From Pseudomonas sp. P8_229 (GTDB lineage: Bacteria > Pseudomonadota > Gammaproteobacteria > Pseudomonadales > Pseudomonadaceae), in contig NZ_CP125378.1 of assembly GCF_034008635.1 (NCBI RefSeq), positions 710,501 to 774,500 on the forward strand: a DNA stretch of 64,000 bases, written 5' to 3'. The translations under genes and the position numbers were made by a program. The notes under the pieces are model-generated. The model was not told the origin of the DNA. It did not search any database and saw nothing but the letters and a program-made list of their open reading frames with translations. Positions 16,103 to 26,654 of this stretch are shown piece after piece (the stretch's first letter is position 1; every line of letters starts with the position of its first letter).

Positions 16103-18481
16103 TCACTTCCTTAACGTGGCGTTCAACCTTTGTTCGAGCGAGGTGAGGATATTTTGCGTCGTCGAATTCACCTCATCGTCATTAAGAGTGCGCGATGGAT
16201 GCTGCCAGGTCAAGCCAACTGCAAGGCTTTTTCTATCAGGATCAATACCTTTACCCTGATACACGTCAAACAGCCTGAGATCCGTGAGCCATTCACCTGC
16301 ATTTTCACGGATTACGTCCAGCACAGCCGAGGCCGCGACGTCTTTGTGCGCGATCAGTGCAAGGTCACGACGCACTTCAGGAAAGCGCGACAACTCGTGG
16401 AATTGCGGCATTTTTCCAGCTGCCACTTCCGCCAGAACCAGCTCAAAGACGAAGACTGGACGATCCAGACCCAGGGCTTTGGACAATTCAGGGTGGATCG
16501 CGCCGATAAAGCCGACCTCACGCCCGTCACGTTCGATGCGCGCGGTTTGACCCGGGTGCAACGCCGGGTGTTTGCCCGGGGCGAAAGTGAAGGTATCCAG
16601 TGCACCGGCGAAACCCAGCACCGCTTCAACGTCAGCCTTGACGTCGAAGAAATCGACCGTGTCGCGACCTTGCGCCCAGCCTTCCGGCAGACGGCTACCG
16701 CAAACCACACCCGACAGCATCGGCTCTTGCTTCAGGCCTTCCAGCTGACCAACGAAGCGCAGACCGCTCTCGAACAGCCGCACGCGATCTTGCTGACGGT
16801 TCAGGTTGTGCTGCAACGCCTTGACCAGACCCGGCCACAGCGAGGAACGCATGGCAGCCATGTCGTTGGAGATCGGATTGGCCAGCAACAGCGGCTCGAC
16901 GCCCGGATTGAACAGTTCGAACTGACGTGGATCGATGAAGCTGTAAGTGATCGCTTCCTGATAACCACGGGCCACCAGCAGGCGACGCAGTTCAGGCAGA
17001 TCGCTGCGCGCTTCAGCCTTGGCTTGTGGCGCGAGGCGTGCTTGCGGGTAACGAACCGGAAGACGGTTGTAGCCGTACAGACGCGCCAGTTCTTCGATCA
17101 GATCGACTTCCAGGCTGATGTCGAAGCGGTGGCTTGGCACTTCTACGCGCCACTGCCCTGCTCCGTCAGCGGAAATGTTCAGACCCAAGGCGCTAAGCAG
17201 ACGCTCGACCTGCACCGAATCCATTTCCATGCCCAGCATCTGGGTAATGCGCTGCGCACGCAGGGTGATCGGCGCGATCGACGGCAGGTGCTGCTCGCTG
17301 ACGGTCTCGATGATCGGCCCGGCTTCACCGCCAGTGATTTCCAGCAGCAGGCCAGTGGCGCGCTCCATGGCTTCACGGGCCAGTTGCCAGTCCACGCCAC
17401 GCTCGTAACGGTGCGAGGCGTCGGTGTGCAGGCCGTAGGAACGCGCCTTGCCAGCCACAGCGATCTGGTCGAAAAACGCACTTTCCAGGAAAACGTCGCG
17501 CGTGGTCGCGGACACACCGCTGTGCTCGCCTCCCATCACGCCGGCAATCGCCAGAGCGCGAGTGTGGTCGGCGATCACCAGCGTATCGCTACGCAGGCTG
17601 ACTTCCTGACCGTCGAGCAAAACCAGCTTCTCGCCCTCTTCCGCCATGCGCACACGGATGCCGCCATTGATTTCGGCGAGATCGAAAGCGTGCAGCGGTT
17701 GACCCAGCTCAAGCATCACGTAGTTGGTGATGTCGACGGCAGCGTCGATGCTGCGCACTTCGGCGCGGCGCAGACGCTCAACCATCCACAGCGGGGTTGG
17801 CTTGGACAGGTCAACGTTGCGGATGACACGGCCCAGGTAACGCGGGCAGGCGGCAGGCGCCAGCACTTCCACCGAACGCACTTCGTCGTGCACCGCTGGA
17901 ATGGCCATGACCACTGGACGGGTGACCGGAGCGGCATACAGCGCGCCCACTTCACGGGCCAGACCGGCCAGCGACAGGCAGTCACCGCGGTTCGGGGTCA
18001 GGTCGACCTCGATGCTGGCGTCTTCCAGGTCCAGATACACGCGGAAATCTTCGCCCACCGGCGCATCAGCCGGCAGTTCCATCAGACCGTCGTTACCTTC
18101 ACCGACCTGCAACTCGGCTTGCGAGCAGAGCATGCCGTTGGACTCGACACCACGCAGCTTGGCCTTCTTGATCTTGAAGTCGCCTGGCAGCTCGGCGCCG
18201 ATCATGGCGAACGGAATCTTCAGGCCCGGACGCACGTTTGGCGCACCGCACACGACCTGGAAGGTTTCCGCGCCATTGCTGACCTGGCACACACGCAGCT
18301 TGTCGGCGTCAGGGTGCTGCTCGGTGCTCAGCACCTCGCCCACTACCACGCCGCTGAAAACACCGGCGGCCGGGGTCACGCTATCGACCTCCAGGCCCGC
18401 CATCGACAGACGAGCAACCAGCTCGTCGCGACTTACCTGCGGGCTAACCCAGCCACGCAGCCATTGTTCACTGAATTTCAT
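16103..18481 (-). CDS. pheT: Phenylalanine--tRNA ligase beta subunit
   Basis: 792 residues, the full length for bacterial PheT. An N-terminal tRNA-binding/OB domain at about 39-150 (VVVGEVLSTEQHPDADKLRV) is followed by the B3/B4 editing domain, the B5 domain (ITLRAQRITQMLGM), the catalytic-like core and a C-terminal anticodon-binding FDX-ACB domain (FPEVRRDLALIAHKDVAA). With PheS it forms the alpha2-beta2 enzyme that charges tRNA-Phe. pheS lies 26 bases upstream and ihfA 3 bases downstream. Confidence 0.98.
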   Translation of the reverse strand: MKFSEQWLRGWVSPQVSRDELVARLSMAGLEVDSVTPAAGVFSGVVVGEVLSTEQHPDADKLRVCQVSNGAETFQVVCGAPNVRPGLKIPFAMIGAELPGDFKIKKAKLRGVESNGMLCSQAELQVGEGNDGLMELPADAPVGEDFRVYLDLEDASIEVDLTPNRGDCLSLAGLAREVGALYAAPVTRPVVMAIPAVHDEVRSVEVLAPAACPRYLGRVIRNVDLSKPTPLWMVERLRRAEVRSIDAAVDITNYVMLELGQPLHAFDLAEINGGIRVRMAEEGEKLVLLDGQEVSLRSDTLVIADHTRALAIAGVMGGEHSGVSATTRDVFLESAFFDQIAVAGKARSYGLHTDASHRYERGVDWQLAREAMERATGLLLEITGGEAGPIIETVSEQHLPSIAPITLRAQRITQMLGMEMDSVQVERLLSALGLNISADGAGQWRVEVPSHRFDISLEVDLIEELARLYGYNRLPVRYPQARLAPQAKAEARSDLPELRRLLVARGYQEAITYSFIDPRQFELFNPGVEPLLLANPISNDMAAMRSSLWPGLVKALQHNLNRQQDRVRLFESGLRFVGQLEGLKQEPMLSGVVCGSRLPEGWAQGRDTVDFFDVKADVEAVLGFAGALDTFTFAPGKHPALHPGQTARIERDGREVGFIGAIHPELSKALGLDRPVFVFELVLAEVAAGKMPQFHELSRFPEVRRDLALIAHKDVAASAVLDVIRENAGEWLTDLRLFDVYQGKGIDPDRKSLAVGLTWQHPSRTLNDDEVNSTTQNILTSLEQRLNATLRK

Positions 18482-18507
18482 CCTGCTCTCCTAAGAATTC
18501 GTTACGA

Positions 18508-19578
<1,071 letters not shown>

Positions 19579-19633
19579 AAGACGTTTACCACCTGGCCCC
19601 ACGAAAGTGAGGCCGGGTGATTGTCGGGGGTAC

Positions 19634-19990
19634 TTAAGCCAAGGTGGCTTTAGCTTTCTCGACAATCGCAGCAAACACCGCTTTTTCGTTCACTGCCAGA
19701 TCAGCCAGAACCTTACGGTCGATCTCGATGGACGCTTTTTTCAGGCCAGCGATGAAACGGCTGTAGGACAGACCGTTAACACGAGCACCAGCGTTGATAC
19801 GAGCGATCCACAGAGCGCGGAACTGACGTTTTTTCTGACGACGGTCACGGTAGGCGTATTGGCCTGCCTTGATTACCGCTTGCTTGGCAACACGGAATAC
19901 GCGGGAGCGTGCGCCGTAGTAGCCTTTAGCAAGTTTCAGAATTTTTTTGTGACGCTTACGGGCAATGACGCCACGCTTTACACGAGCCAT
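19634..19990 (-). CDS. rplT: 50S ribosomal protein L20
   Basis: 118 residues, full length, with the typical [19 protein letters not shown] start and [21 protein letters not shown]-terminal domain. L20 is an early 50S assembly protein and, in E. coli, represses translation of its own operon. It lies 28 bases after rpmI in the infC-rpmI-rplT unit. Confidence 0.98.
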   Translation of the reverse strand: MARVKRGVIARKRHKKILKLAKGYYGARSRVFRVAKQAVIKAGQYAYRDRRQKKRQFRALWIARINAGARVNGLSYSRFIAGLKKASIEIDRKVLADLAVNEKAVFAAIVEKAKATLA

Positions 19991-20018
19991 GAGTTACTTC
20001 CTCTATTCTTGACTAAAA

Positions 20019-20213
20019 TTAACGAAGGCGCAGCATGCGCTCGACTTTTGCCACGTCAGACGGATGCAGCAAGCTGCTACCGCGCAGTTGACGCTTACGC
20101 TTGGTCGACATTTTAGTCAGGATGTGGCTCTTGAAAGCGTGCTTGTGCTTGATACCGTTAGCAGTTTTCAGAAACCGCTTAGCAGCACCACTTTTGGTTT
20201 TCATTTTTGGCAT
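20019..20213 (-). CDS. rpmI: 50S ribosomal protein L35
   Basis: 64 residues, full length: [20 protein letters not shown] with the strongly basic C-terminus ending [11 protein letters not shown]. It is part of the large ribosomal subunit. It lies between infC and rplT and is co-transcribed with them. Confidence 0.98.
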   Translation of the reverse strand: MPKMKTKSGAAKRFLKTANGIKHKHAFKSHILTKMSTKRKRQLRGSSLLHPSDVAKVERMLRLR

Positions 20214-20273
20214 GTTCGGATACTCCGCATTCAGTTGATAAACATAATCAGAAGGCCTGCCGTGCCCTGTTGA

Positions 20274-20825
20274 TTACTTCTTCTTTTTCGGGGCGATGAC
20301 CATGATCAGCTGGCGTCCTTCCATCTTAGGATGCTGTTCGACCGAACCGTACTCGAGCAGGTCAGCTTCAACCCGCTTGAGGAGTTCCATCCCCAGCTCC
20401 TGGTGGGCCATCTCACGGCCGCGGAATCGCAAGGATACCTTGGCCCTGTCCCCATCACTCAGGAAACGTACCAGGTTGCGCAGTTTTACCTGGTAATCCC
20501 CTTCCTCCGTCCCTGGACGAAACTTGATTTCTTTTACCTGAATCTGCTTCTGGTTCTTCTTCGCCGCGGCAACCTGCTTCTTCTTTTCGAAGATCGATTT
20601 GCCGTAATCCATCACCCGGCAAACCGGTGGGATTGCGTCTGCGGAGATTTCCACCAGATCAAGCTTTGCTTCTTCAGCAATACGAAGCGCTTCATCAATC
20701 GAGACGATGCCAATCTGCTCGCCATCAGCGCCAATTAACCGAACCTCGCGTGCCGAGATATTCTCGTTGATCGGGGCTTTCGGTGCAGCTCGTTTATCTT
20801 GTCTCATTTCACGCTTAATAATAAT
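20274..20825 (-). CDS. infC: Translation initiation factor IF-3, non-ATG start
   Basis: This two-domain IF3 ends in the typical VIAPKKKK. Translation from an in-frame ATT (20825, the first of three consecutive ATT codons) gives 183 residues beginning [15 protein letters not shown], the form I recall for Pseudomonas. The first ATG (20807) lacks a ribosome site, whereas GGAG sits just before the ATT triplets. The ATT start shares one base with the thrS stop (TAATT). IF3 discriminates against non-canonical starts, so this start permits autoregulation, as shown in E. coli. Which of the three ATT codons is used is not certain. Confidence 0.93.
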   Translation of the reverse strand: MIIKREMRQDKRAAPKAPINENISAREVRLIGADGEQIGIVSIDEALRIAEEAKLDLVEISADAIPPVCRVMDYGKSIFEKKKQVAAAKKNQKQIQVKEIKFRPGTEEGDYQVKLRNLVRFLSDGDRAKVSLRFRGREMAHQELGMELLKRVEADLLEYGSVEQHPKMEGRQLIMVIAPKKKK

Positions 20826-22747
20826 TACTCCGAATCTGGGCGACCACGCCGGGAAACCGCTTGCGCGAGAAACTCAGCGAACTGGGCGACGGGCATCGAG
20901 CCCAGGTCAGCACCTTCACGAGTACGCACAGCGACAGTCTGCATCTCGACTTCCTTATCTCCGATAACCAAAAGATAGGGAACCTTGAGCAAAGTATGCT
21001 CGCGGATTTTAAAGCCGATCTTTTCATTTCTCAAGTCGGACTTGGCACGAAATCCGCTTTCGTTGAGAGTTTTTTCAACTTCTGCAACAAAATCTGCCTG
21101 TTTATCAGTGATATTCATGATCACCGCCTGCGTTGGCGCGAGCCATGCAGGGAACGCACCTTCGTAGTGCTCGATCAGAATCCCGACGAAACGCTCGAAG
21201 GAACCGAGGATCGCACGGTGCAACATCACCGGGTGTTTGCGGCTGTTGTCTTCGGAGACGTATTCAGCGCCCAAACGGACAGGCAGGTTAAAATCGAGCT
21301 GCAAGGTACCACATTGCCAGACGCGACCGAGGCAATCTTTCAGCGAGAACTCGATCTTCGGACCGTAGAACGCACCCTCACCCGGCTGCAGATCGTACGG
21401 CAGACCCGCAGAATCAAGGGCTGCAGCCAGTGCCGCTTCAGCGCGATCCCACAGCTCGTCGGAACCCACACGTTTTTCCGGACGAGTGGACAGCTTCATC
21501 TCGACATCGGTAAAGCCGAAGTCGCGGTAAACGTCCATGGTCAGCTTGATGAAGGCAGCGGATTCAGCCTGCATCTGCTCTTCGGTGCAGAAAATGTGGG
21601 CGTCGTCCTGAGTGAACGCACGTACACGCATGATGCCGTGCAACGCACCCGACGGCTCGTTACGGTGGCAGGCACCAAACTCGGCCAGGCGCATCGGCAG
21701 CTCGCGGTAGCTCTTCAGGCCCTGATTGAACACCTGCACGTGGCATGGGCAGTTCATCGGCTTGATGGCGTAGTCGCGGCTTTCCGACTCGGTGGTGAAC
21801 ATGTTGTCGGCGTAGTTGGCCCAGTGCCCGGATTTCTCCCACAGGCTGCGATCAACCACTTGCGGGGTCTTGATCTCGAGGTAGCCGTTGTCACGCTGCA
21901 CCTTGCGCATGTATTGCTCGAGCACTTGGTACAGGGTCCAGCCATTCGGGTGCCAGAACACCATGCCCGGCGCTTCTTCCTGGGTATGGAACAGGCCCAG
22001 GCGCTTGCCGATCTTGCGGTGATCGCGTTTTTCCGCTTCTTCGATGCGCTGGATGTAAGCCGCCAGCTGCTTCTTGTCAGCCCAGGCAGTACCGTAAACG
22101 CGCTGCAGTTGCTCGTTCTTGGCATCACCGCGCCAGTAGGCGCCGGACAGCTTGGTCAGCTTGAAGGATTTCAGAAAACGAGTGTTCGGCACGTGCGGAC
22201 CACGGCACATGTCGACGTATTCTTCGTGGTAGTACAGGCCCATGGCCTGTTCGTTCGGCATGTCCTCGACCAGGCGCAGCTTGTAGTCTTCGCCACGGGC
22301 CTTGAACACTTCGATCACTTCGGCGCGCGGAGTGACTTTCTTGATGACGTCGTAATCTTTATCGATCAGCTGATGCATACGCTGTTCGATGGCGGCCATG
22401 TCGTCCGGCGTGAAAGGACGTTCGAAGGCGATGTCGTAATAGAAGCCTTCGTCGATGACCGGACCGATGACCATTTTGGCCGTCGGGTACAGTTGCTTGA
22501 CCGCATGGCCAACCAGGTGCGCGCAAGAGTGGCGAATGATCTCCAGCCCCTCTTCATCCTTTGGCGTGATGATTTGCAGCGTTGCGTCGCTGTCGATGAT
22601 GTCGCAGGCGTCGACCAGCTTGCCGTTGACCTTGCCGGCCACTGTGGCCTTGGCCAGACCTGCACCAATGGATGCGGCGACCTCGGCTACGGAAACCGGG
22701 TGATCGAATGAACGTTGACTGCCGTCGGGAAGAGTAATAGTTGGCAT
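20825..22747 (-). CDS. thrS: Threonine--tRNA ligase
   Basis: 640 residues, the normal length. TGS domain at 1-62 ([20 protein letters not shown]), editing domain with the zinc-like histidine motif [12 protein letters not shown], class II core with a zinc site in [10 protein letters not shown] and [21 protein letters not shown], and a C-terminal anticodon-binding domain ([14 protein letters not shown]). The start ATG 22747 follows GGAGAGGAGG; the 11-codon upstream extension is spurious. It is coupled to infC by a one-base overlap. Confidence 0.98.
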   Translation of the reverse strand: MPTITLPDGSQRSFDHPVSVAEVAASIGAGLAKATVAGKVNGKLVDACDIIDSDATLQIITPKDEEGLEIIRHSCAHLVGHAVKQLYPTAKMVIGPVIDEGFYYDIAFERPFTPDDMAAIEQRMHQLIDKDYDVIKKVTPRAEVIEVFKARGEDYKLRLVEDMPNEQAMGLYYHEEYVDMCRGPHVPNTRFLKSFKLTKLSGAYWRGDAKNEQLQRVYGTAWADKKQLAAYIQRIEEAEKRDHRKIGKRLGLFHTQEEAPGMVFWHPNGWTLYQVLEQYMRKVQRDNGYLEIKTPQVVDRSLWEKSGHWANYADNMFTTESESRDYAIKPMNCPCHVQVFNQGLKSYRELPMRLAEFGACHRNEPSGALHGIMRVRAFTQDDAHIFCTEEQMQAESAAFIKLTMDVYRDFGFTDVEMKLSTRPEKRVGSDELWDRAEAALAAALDSAGLPYDLQPGEGAFYGPKIEFSLKDCLGRVWQCGTLQLDFNLPVRLGAEYVSEDNSRKHPVMLHRAILGSFERFVGILIEHYEGAFPAWLAPTQAVIMNITDKQADFVAEVEKTLNESGFRAKSDLRNEKIGFKIREHTLLKVPYLLVIGDKEVEMQTVAVRTREGADLGSMPVAQFAEFLAQAVSRRGRPDSE

Positions 22748-23128
22748 GGCGCCTCCTCTCCTAGTGGTGACCCCTACCAAAGGTCACGTGGGTTGGGATG
22801 AGCCAGTACAAGATCCGATCCAGGCCATTCAATGACGAACGCCTGCCTTACAGCGGCAGGAGCCTTGCGGCCAACCGGAAAACCGAACCAGAGTGACTGG
22901 GATTCAAATCAGAATGTTCGCACGCTGACCGCTGCCGGGGCTGAAGGCCGTCCGGAGCCTGAGAACGCTTGAGCCCGGCATGCTAGCACAGATGAGCGGT
23001 CATCGACTCGAACGATTTGCGGCGCTGAAGATTTGTGCATTTTTGCGGCGCAAAGTGAACTTGGGATATACGCTTTGCCTCAAATAGGCTGAGAATCCTC
23101 GCCGATATCAAACCAAGGAGTTTCAGAC
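22748..23128. other. 381-base intergenic region: thrS leader and promoter
   Basis: No gene seen. Two small hairpins lie near thrS (GTGACC/GGTCAC at 22765-22785 and CCTGCC/GGCAGG at about 22832-22852), which fits a structured thrS 5' leader. The right end holds the ribosome site AAGGAG of the next plus-strand gene. No tRNA and no clear terminator run were found. Confidence 0.5.
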
Positions 23129-23428
23129 ATGCGCCTTATCCGTCTTTTTGCTTTCGCGGCCCCGCTGGCCCTGCTGCTGCCGCTGAGCGCCAATGCGGCA
23201 TGGCCTGCCGGCGTCAAAGACCAGTACATGAATGACTGCACCAAAGCTGCTGCCCAAAGTGTCAATCCAACCGTAGCCAAACAGCACTGCACTTGCGGTG
23301 CCGATGTCCTGGAGAAGAAATTTACCACGCAAGAGATTGCGCAACTGATGGACAAGAACACCCCGCCAAGCGGTGAACTGGGTCAGCGCGCACTGAAAGA
23401 AATCTCGGTTTGCCGCGTGCAGAAATAA
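23129..23428 (+). CDS. Hypothetical secreted protein with four cysteines
   Basis: 99 residues. The signal peptide MRLIRLFAFAAPLALLLPLS ends at ANA-AWPAG. The mature part (about 75 residues) has cysteines in NDCTKAA, HCTCGAD and SVCRVQK, enough for two disulphides, and is mainly helical. AAGGAG precedes ATG 23129. It is a small periplasmic protein of unknown function; similar short 'CTCG' proteins occur in other Pseudomonas. It is monocistronic. Confidence 0.75.
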   Translation: MRLIRLFAFAAPLALLLPLSANAAWPAGVKDQYMNDCTKAAAQSVNPTVAKQHCTCGADVLEKKFTTQEIAQLMDKNTPPSGELGQRALKEISVCRVQK

Positions 23429-23645
23429 GCGCTGACGAATGCTTTTTCGGGTCCCAGACAGCCTTAAAACCGCCAAAAAGACCCCGATTTCGATAATTTA
23501 CGCAGGTTTTATAGCTTTTTTTACGCCCTGATTTTTCGGCCGAAAGCCTCTGAAACCGGGGCTTGCAGACATTTCAGAGGTTGAAATGAATGCAATATGA
23601 AAGCAAACAGCACGTCCGGGGGGCTACCAAAGCGAACATTTCGAC

Positions 23646-23651
23646 TATGAT
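23646..23651 (+). promoter_or_regulatory. Candidate -10 element of the cold-shock gene
   Basis: TATGAT lies 70 bases before the start codon, after an AT-rich stretch; the -35 match is weak. It would give a 5' UTR of roughly 60 bases, of the kind used by cold-shock mRNAs. Confidence 0.35.
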
Positions 23652-23720
23652 ACCCGGGTGTGCCCAGTTGGCCTGAGCAGCACAGTACTACTGAAAATAT
23701 ATGTTTCTTGGAGATACACC

Positions 23721-23933
23721 ATGTCTAATCGCCAAACCGGCACCGTTAAATGGTTCAACGATGAAAAAGGCTTCGGCTTCATCACTCCTCAAGGTGGCGG
23801 TGACGACCTGTTCGTACACTTCAAAGCTATCGAATCCGACGGTTTCAAAAGCCTGAAAGAAGGCCAGACCGTCTCCTTCGTGGCTGAGAAAGGCCAAAAG
23901 GGTATGCAAGCTGCACAAGTTCGCCCAGAGTAA
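23721..23933 (+). CDS. Cold-shock protein, CspA family
   Basis: This 70-residue single cold-shock domain carries both RNA-binding motifs: RNP1 KGFGFI (about residues 16-21) and RNP2 DLFVHF (29-34). These proteins melt RNA secondary structure and act as antiterminators; many are not strictly cold-induced. ATG 23721 follows TTGGAGATACACC. A strong terminator lies 15 bases after the stop. Confidence 0.95.
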   Translation: MSNRQTGTVKWFNDEKGFGFITPQGGGDDLFVHFKAIESDGFKSLKEGQTVSFVAEKGQKGMQAAQVRPE

Positions 23934-23947
23934 TTTCCCGGCGCACT

Positions 23948-23979
23948 AAAAAAACCCCGTCCATGTGACGGGGTTTTTT
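23948..23979 (+). terminator. Rho-independent terminator of the cold-shock gene
   Basis: CCCCGTC pairs with GACGGGG around CATGT, with A and T runs on both sides. It can act in both directions, also for the convergent lipoprotein gene. Confidence 0.9.
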
Positions 23980-24005
23980 ATGCCTGTAACAAAAGCCGTC
24001 AGAGA

Positions 24006-24323
24006 TCAGCCGCAGTTGACGCGGGTGACCACCAGATTGGCGTCAGTGTTCAGGTTCAGGCGATCGGAACGATACTCCAGGGTGATCATGTCCGTTGGCT
24101 TGAGGAAGCGGGCATTTTGCGCGCCTGCCTTGGCACGGGCCTGATCCAGCAGCTCAGGCGAAGCCTTTTTACCGATGGCAAATTCCGCTGCCTTTGCTTC
24201 ACAGCGGCTATGACCGGCATCGGTCGCCACAGGATCCTTTGCCGACTCGCTGGAGGTTGTGCTGCAACCGGCCAACATGGCAACGGCCATAAGTGCACCC
24301 AGAGACGCGAACTTCAAAGGCAT
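24006..24323 (-). CDS. Lipoprotein, I78-family peptidase inhibitor-like
   Basis: 105 residues from ATG 24323, which has AAGGAGG upstream. The lipobox is LAGC with Cys19 (ALMAVAMLAGCSTT). The mature part has one cysteine near each end (SRCEAKAAEF and RVNCG), the motif FLKPTDMITLEYRSDRLNL, and ends at NCG; this matches the I78 inhibitor layout (Cys, then R-x-x-x-x-x-D-x-x-T-x-x-x-x-x-x-R-L, then CG). It is expected on the periplasmic face of the outer membrane, perhaps guarding against proteases. The family call is from motif memory. Confidence 0.72.
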   Translation of the reverse strand: MPLKFASLGALMAVAMLAGCSTTSSESAKDPVATDAGHSRCEAKAAEFAIGKKASPELLDQARAKAGAQNARFLKPTDMITLEYRSDRLNLNTDANLVVTRVNCG

Positions 24324-24491
24324 GAAGCCTCCTTCTTTCAAATGGTTAAGCTGAGATCGTGCGACCGCCAATCCGACGTTTGGTTTCACAGCAAGTGCCA
24401 TCACCCTACCCCACGACCCGGAAAAACGCTGAGTCTGCCTGAAGAGCAGGCAATGCATCTTCAGACAATCGTCACCGAATATTAACGCAGC

Positions 24492-24797
24492 TCAGTAGAT
24501 GTCGATGTAGTCGAGCGGCGGGTTCGGCCAGTTATCCTTGAGCGCATTGAAAATCTGCATGACCCAGACTTCATCACTGGCCGCGACGTTGCCGACATAA
24601 CCCGAACCCTTGGCCCAGGTTTCCAGCCGAAACAGCAGACCATCGATGTCCTGACCGCCCGTCACGCCGGAAGAGATGTAGGCAATCCCGCCCTTGGTCA
24701 CGCGCAGTTGCGTGTGCACATCATCGCTGGCCGAGGCCAGCAACTGGCGCACAGCGTCGAGTGTCAGGCCGTCGGGGTTGTTCAAATCAATCTGCAC
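24492..24797 (-). CDS. Hypothetical small protein
   Basis: 101 residues with a GTG start at 24797 (AAGGAA about 7 bases upstream). Sequence upstream of the GTG stays open but shows no coding character. It opens QIDLNNPDGLTLDAVRQLLA, suggesting an N-terminal strand-helix module, and ends WPNPPLDYIDIY. There is no signal peptide, no membrane segment and no cysteine. It is divergent from the next small gene with 132 bases between. No family recognised. Confidence 0.65.
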   Translation of the reverse strand: MQIDLNNPDGLTLDAVRQLLASASDDVHTQLRVTKGGIAYISSGVTGGQDIDGLLFRLETWAKGSGYVGNVAASDEVWVMQIFNALKDNWPNPPLDYIDIY

Positions 24798-24929
24798 AGC
24801 GCATTCCTTGGATCTGCCGGAAAAGACCAAGTGTCGCATAGCGTCGCGCTCATGCCTAAGTCGCAGTGCCAAACGCCCGACAAAGTGGTTAACTCGGACA
24901 CAGACATTCCCGACTTTTCGAGCGCACTC

Positions 24930-25142
24930 ATGAGCACCGTAAGCATCACCGCCGACATCAAGGTCCTGTGGCCGAAGGGGCACAGTTCGTATAGCCCGGG
25001 CAGTTCGGAGGAGCTGGCATTGATCAGCATCGATCTGCTGGTCAAGACCATGGGAACCCAAGGCGCACAAACGTTTATCGCTCAAGTGTTCGAGCGGTAT
25101 CAGCATGACGACAAGAGCGTGCAGGACACCGAGAGAGAGTAA
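24930..25142 (+). CDS. Hypothetical small protein
   Basis: 70 residues from ATG 24930. The sequence MSTVSITADIKVLWPKGHSS, then ELALISIDLLVKTMG and FIAQVFERYQHDD, looks like a compact alpha/beta fragment without signal peptide or cysteines. The ribosome site is poor (GAGCG). The stop lies next to a terminator that mainly serves the convergent nucleoside hydrolase. No family recognised. Confidence 0.5.
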   Translation: MSTVSITADIKVLWPKGHSSYSPGSSEELALISIDLLVKTMGTQGAQTFIAQVFERYQHDDKSVQDTERE

Positions 25143-25169
25143 AAACCCGCAGGCTGGCACCTGCGGGTC
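25142..25169 (-). terminator. Rho-independent terminator of the rbs/nucleoside hydrolase operon
   Basis: ACCCGCAGG pairs with CCTGCGGGT; on the minus strand it is followed by a run of five T. It lies 7 bases after the nucleoside hydrolase stop. Confidence 0.88.
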
Positions 25170-25175
25170 GCAGCC

Positions 25176-26204
25176 TTACTTCAAGCGCTTCAGACGTTCG
25201 GTCAGCAGATCGAAGAAGCCCTGGGCGTCGCCGTTCTCGACCCAGAATGCGTTTTTCGGTTGTTTCAGGCCGTCGTACCAATCAACGACGGTCTGGCCGA
25301 AGGTGATCCCCTCACGGCTGTCGATGGCCACGTTTACCGAGCGACCGGTGAACAGCTCAGGCTTGAGCAGGTAAGCGATGACGGTAGCGTCATGCACCGG
25401 GCCGCCCGGGATGCCGTAGTGCTCCATGTCACCTTTGATGTACTCATTCAGGATGTCGCCAACAATCTTGCTCGCATTGTTGTTGAGCGCGGCAATCTGC
25501 TTCAGGCGGGCGTCGCTGGTGAGAATCTTGTGGGTCACGTCCAGCGGCAGGTAGGTCAGTTTCACGCCGCTCTTGAGCACCACTTCCGCCGCTTGCGGGT
25601 CGGCGAACAGATTGAACTCGGCCACCGGGGTAATGTTGCCGCCATTGAAGTGCGCACCGCCCATGATCACCACTTCCTTGATGCCCTGAACGATCTCCGG
25701 CTCCTGGATCAGTGCCAGCGCAAGGTTGGTCTGCGGACCCAGCATGGCGATGGTAATGCTGTGCGGTTTGGCTTTTTTCAGGGTGTCGATCAGGTAGTTG
25801 ACCGCATTGCCTTCGGCCAGGCCTTTTTTCGGCTCATGCACGGTGACACCCGACAGGCCTTCCTTGCCATGGATGTTCTCGGCATAGATCGGCGTACGCA
25901 TCAGTGGCTTCGGCGCACCGGCGTAGACCGGGACGTCCTCACGCCCCGCCCACTCGCGGGCCAGACGCGCGTTACGCGACGTCTTGTCGAGACGCACGTT
26001 GCCGGCCACGGTAGTCAATGCACGGATGTTCAGTTCGTCCGGCGAGGCCAGGGCGAACAGCAAGGCGACCACGTCGTCGGCACCAGGATCGGTGTCGATG
26101 ATCAGGTCGATCTTTTCAGCGGCCTGAGCGCCGGTGGCGGAGATAAAAGACAAAAGCAGCAGACTCCGAAGCAATTGATGCAGTTTTTGAGCATAGCGGT
26201 GCAT
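25176..26204 (-). CDS. Exported nucleoside hydrolase (IU-NH family)
   Basis: This 342-residue inosine/uridine-preferring nucleoside hydrolase has the calcium-binding, ribose-contacting motif DTDPGADD at residues 37-44, EFNLFADPQAAEVV in the middle and GPVHDATVIAYLL carrying the last metal Asp. Residues 1-28 form a signal peptide (LLRSLLLLSFISATGAQA), which cytosolic relatives such as RihA-C lack, so cleavage of nucleosides to base and ribose should occur in the periplasm. It is the last gene of the ribose operon, 45 bases after rbsD. Export is inferred from the signal sequence. Confidence 0.9.
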   Translation of the reverse strand: MHRYAQKLHQLLRSLLLLSFISATGAQAAEKIDLIIDTDPGADDVVALLFALASPDELNIRALTTVAGNVRLDKTSRNARLAREWAGREDVPVYAGAPKPLMRTPIYAENIHGKEGLSGVTVHEPKKGLAEGNAVNYLIDTLKKAKPHSITIAMLGPQTNLALALIQEPEIVQGIKEVVIMGGAHFNGGNITPVAEFNLFADPQAAEVVLKSGVKLTYLPLDVTHKILTSDARLKQIAALNNNASKIVGDILNEYIKGDMEHYGIPGGPVHDATVIAYLLKPELFTGRSVNVAIDSREGITFGQTVVDWYDGLKQPKNAFWVENGDAQGFFDLLTERLKRLK

Positions 26205-26249
26205 GGCGCATTCCTTGTGCTGATGAAAATGGAAGGGTCGAAGACCCGG

Positions 26250-26654
26250 TTAGAACGTGACGCCGGCCACCAGCACGATGTTGCAGTACGGCTGACATTC
26301 GCCTGTACGAACAATCGCCCGCGCCTGTCGGCTGAGAACCTTGAATTGCTCATGAGTCAGCAGATCGCGCCGACCAAGGGCGCCCTCTTCCTGCAACTCA
26401 TCCAGCGCGTTCAACGCCGTCGGCTGCTTGTCGAGAATTTCGTTGGCCAGCACATGGCTTTCCACCTGCATCTCGCTGAGCACGACCTTCAGGGTGCTGA
26501 CGAAATCCGGAACGCCATGGGTCAACGCCAGATCGATCAACTCGACACCCGGCGGTACCGGAAGGCCGGCGTCACCGATGACCACCATGTCGCCATGCCC
26601 CAGGGAAGCGATCAGTCGCGACAATGCAACATTGAGCAAAGGAGTCTTTTTCAT
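26250..26654 (-). CDS. rbsD: D-ribose pyranase
   Basis: This 134-residue RbsD/FucU-family protein has catalytic His20 ([16 protein letters not shown]), and the C-terminal [11 protein letters not shown] places the ligand-binding Tyr and Asn. It interconverts beta-pyranose and beta-furanose forms of ribose in the cytosol, supplying the form used by RbsK. It overlaps rbsK by 4 bases. Confidence 0.96.
   Translation of the reverse strand: MKKTPLLNVALSRLIASLGHGDMVVIGDAGLPVPPGVELIDLALTHGVPDFVSTLKVVLSEMQVESHVLANEILDKQPTALNALDELQEEGALGRRDLLTHEQFKVLSRQARAIVRTGECQPYCNIVLVAGVTF

Noticed and set aside
20861..22711. 616-codon open frame opposite thrS
   Set aside because: Shadow of thrS.
22750..23100. T-box or tRNA gene upstream of thrS
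   Set aside because: No cloverleaf can be folded and T-boxes are not a gammaproteobacterial device.
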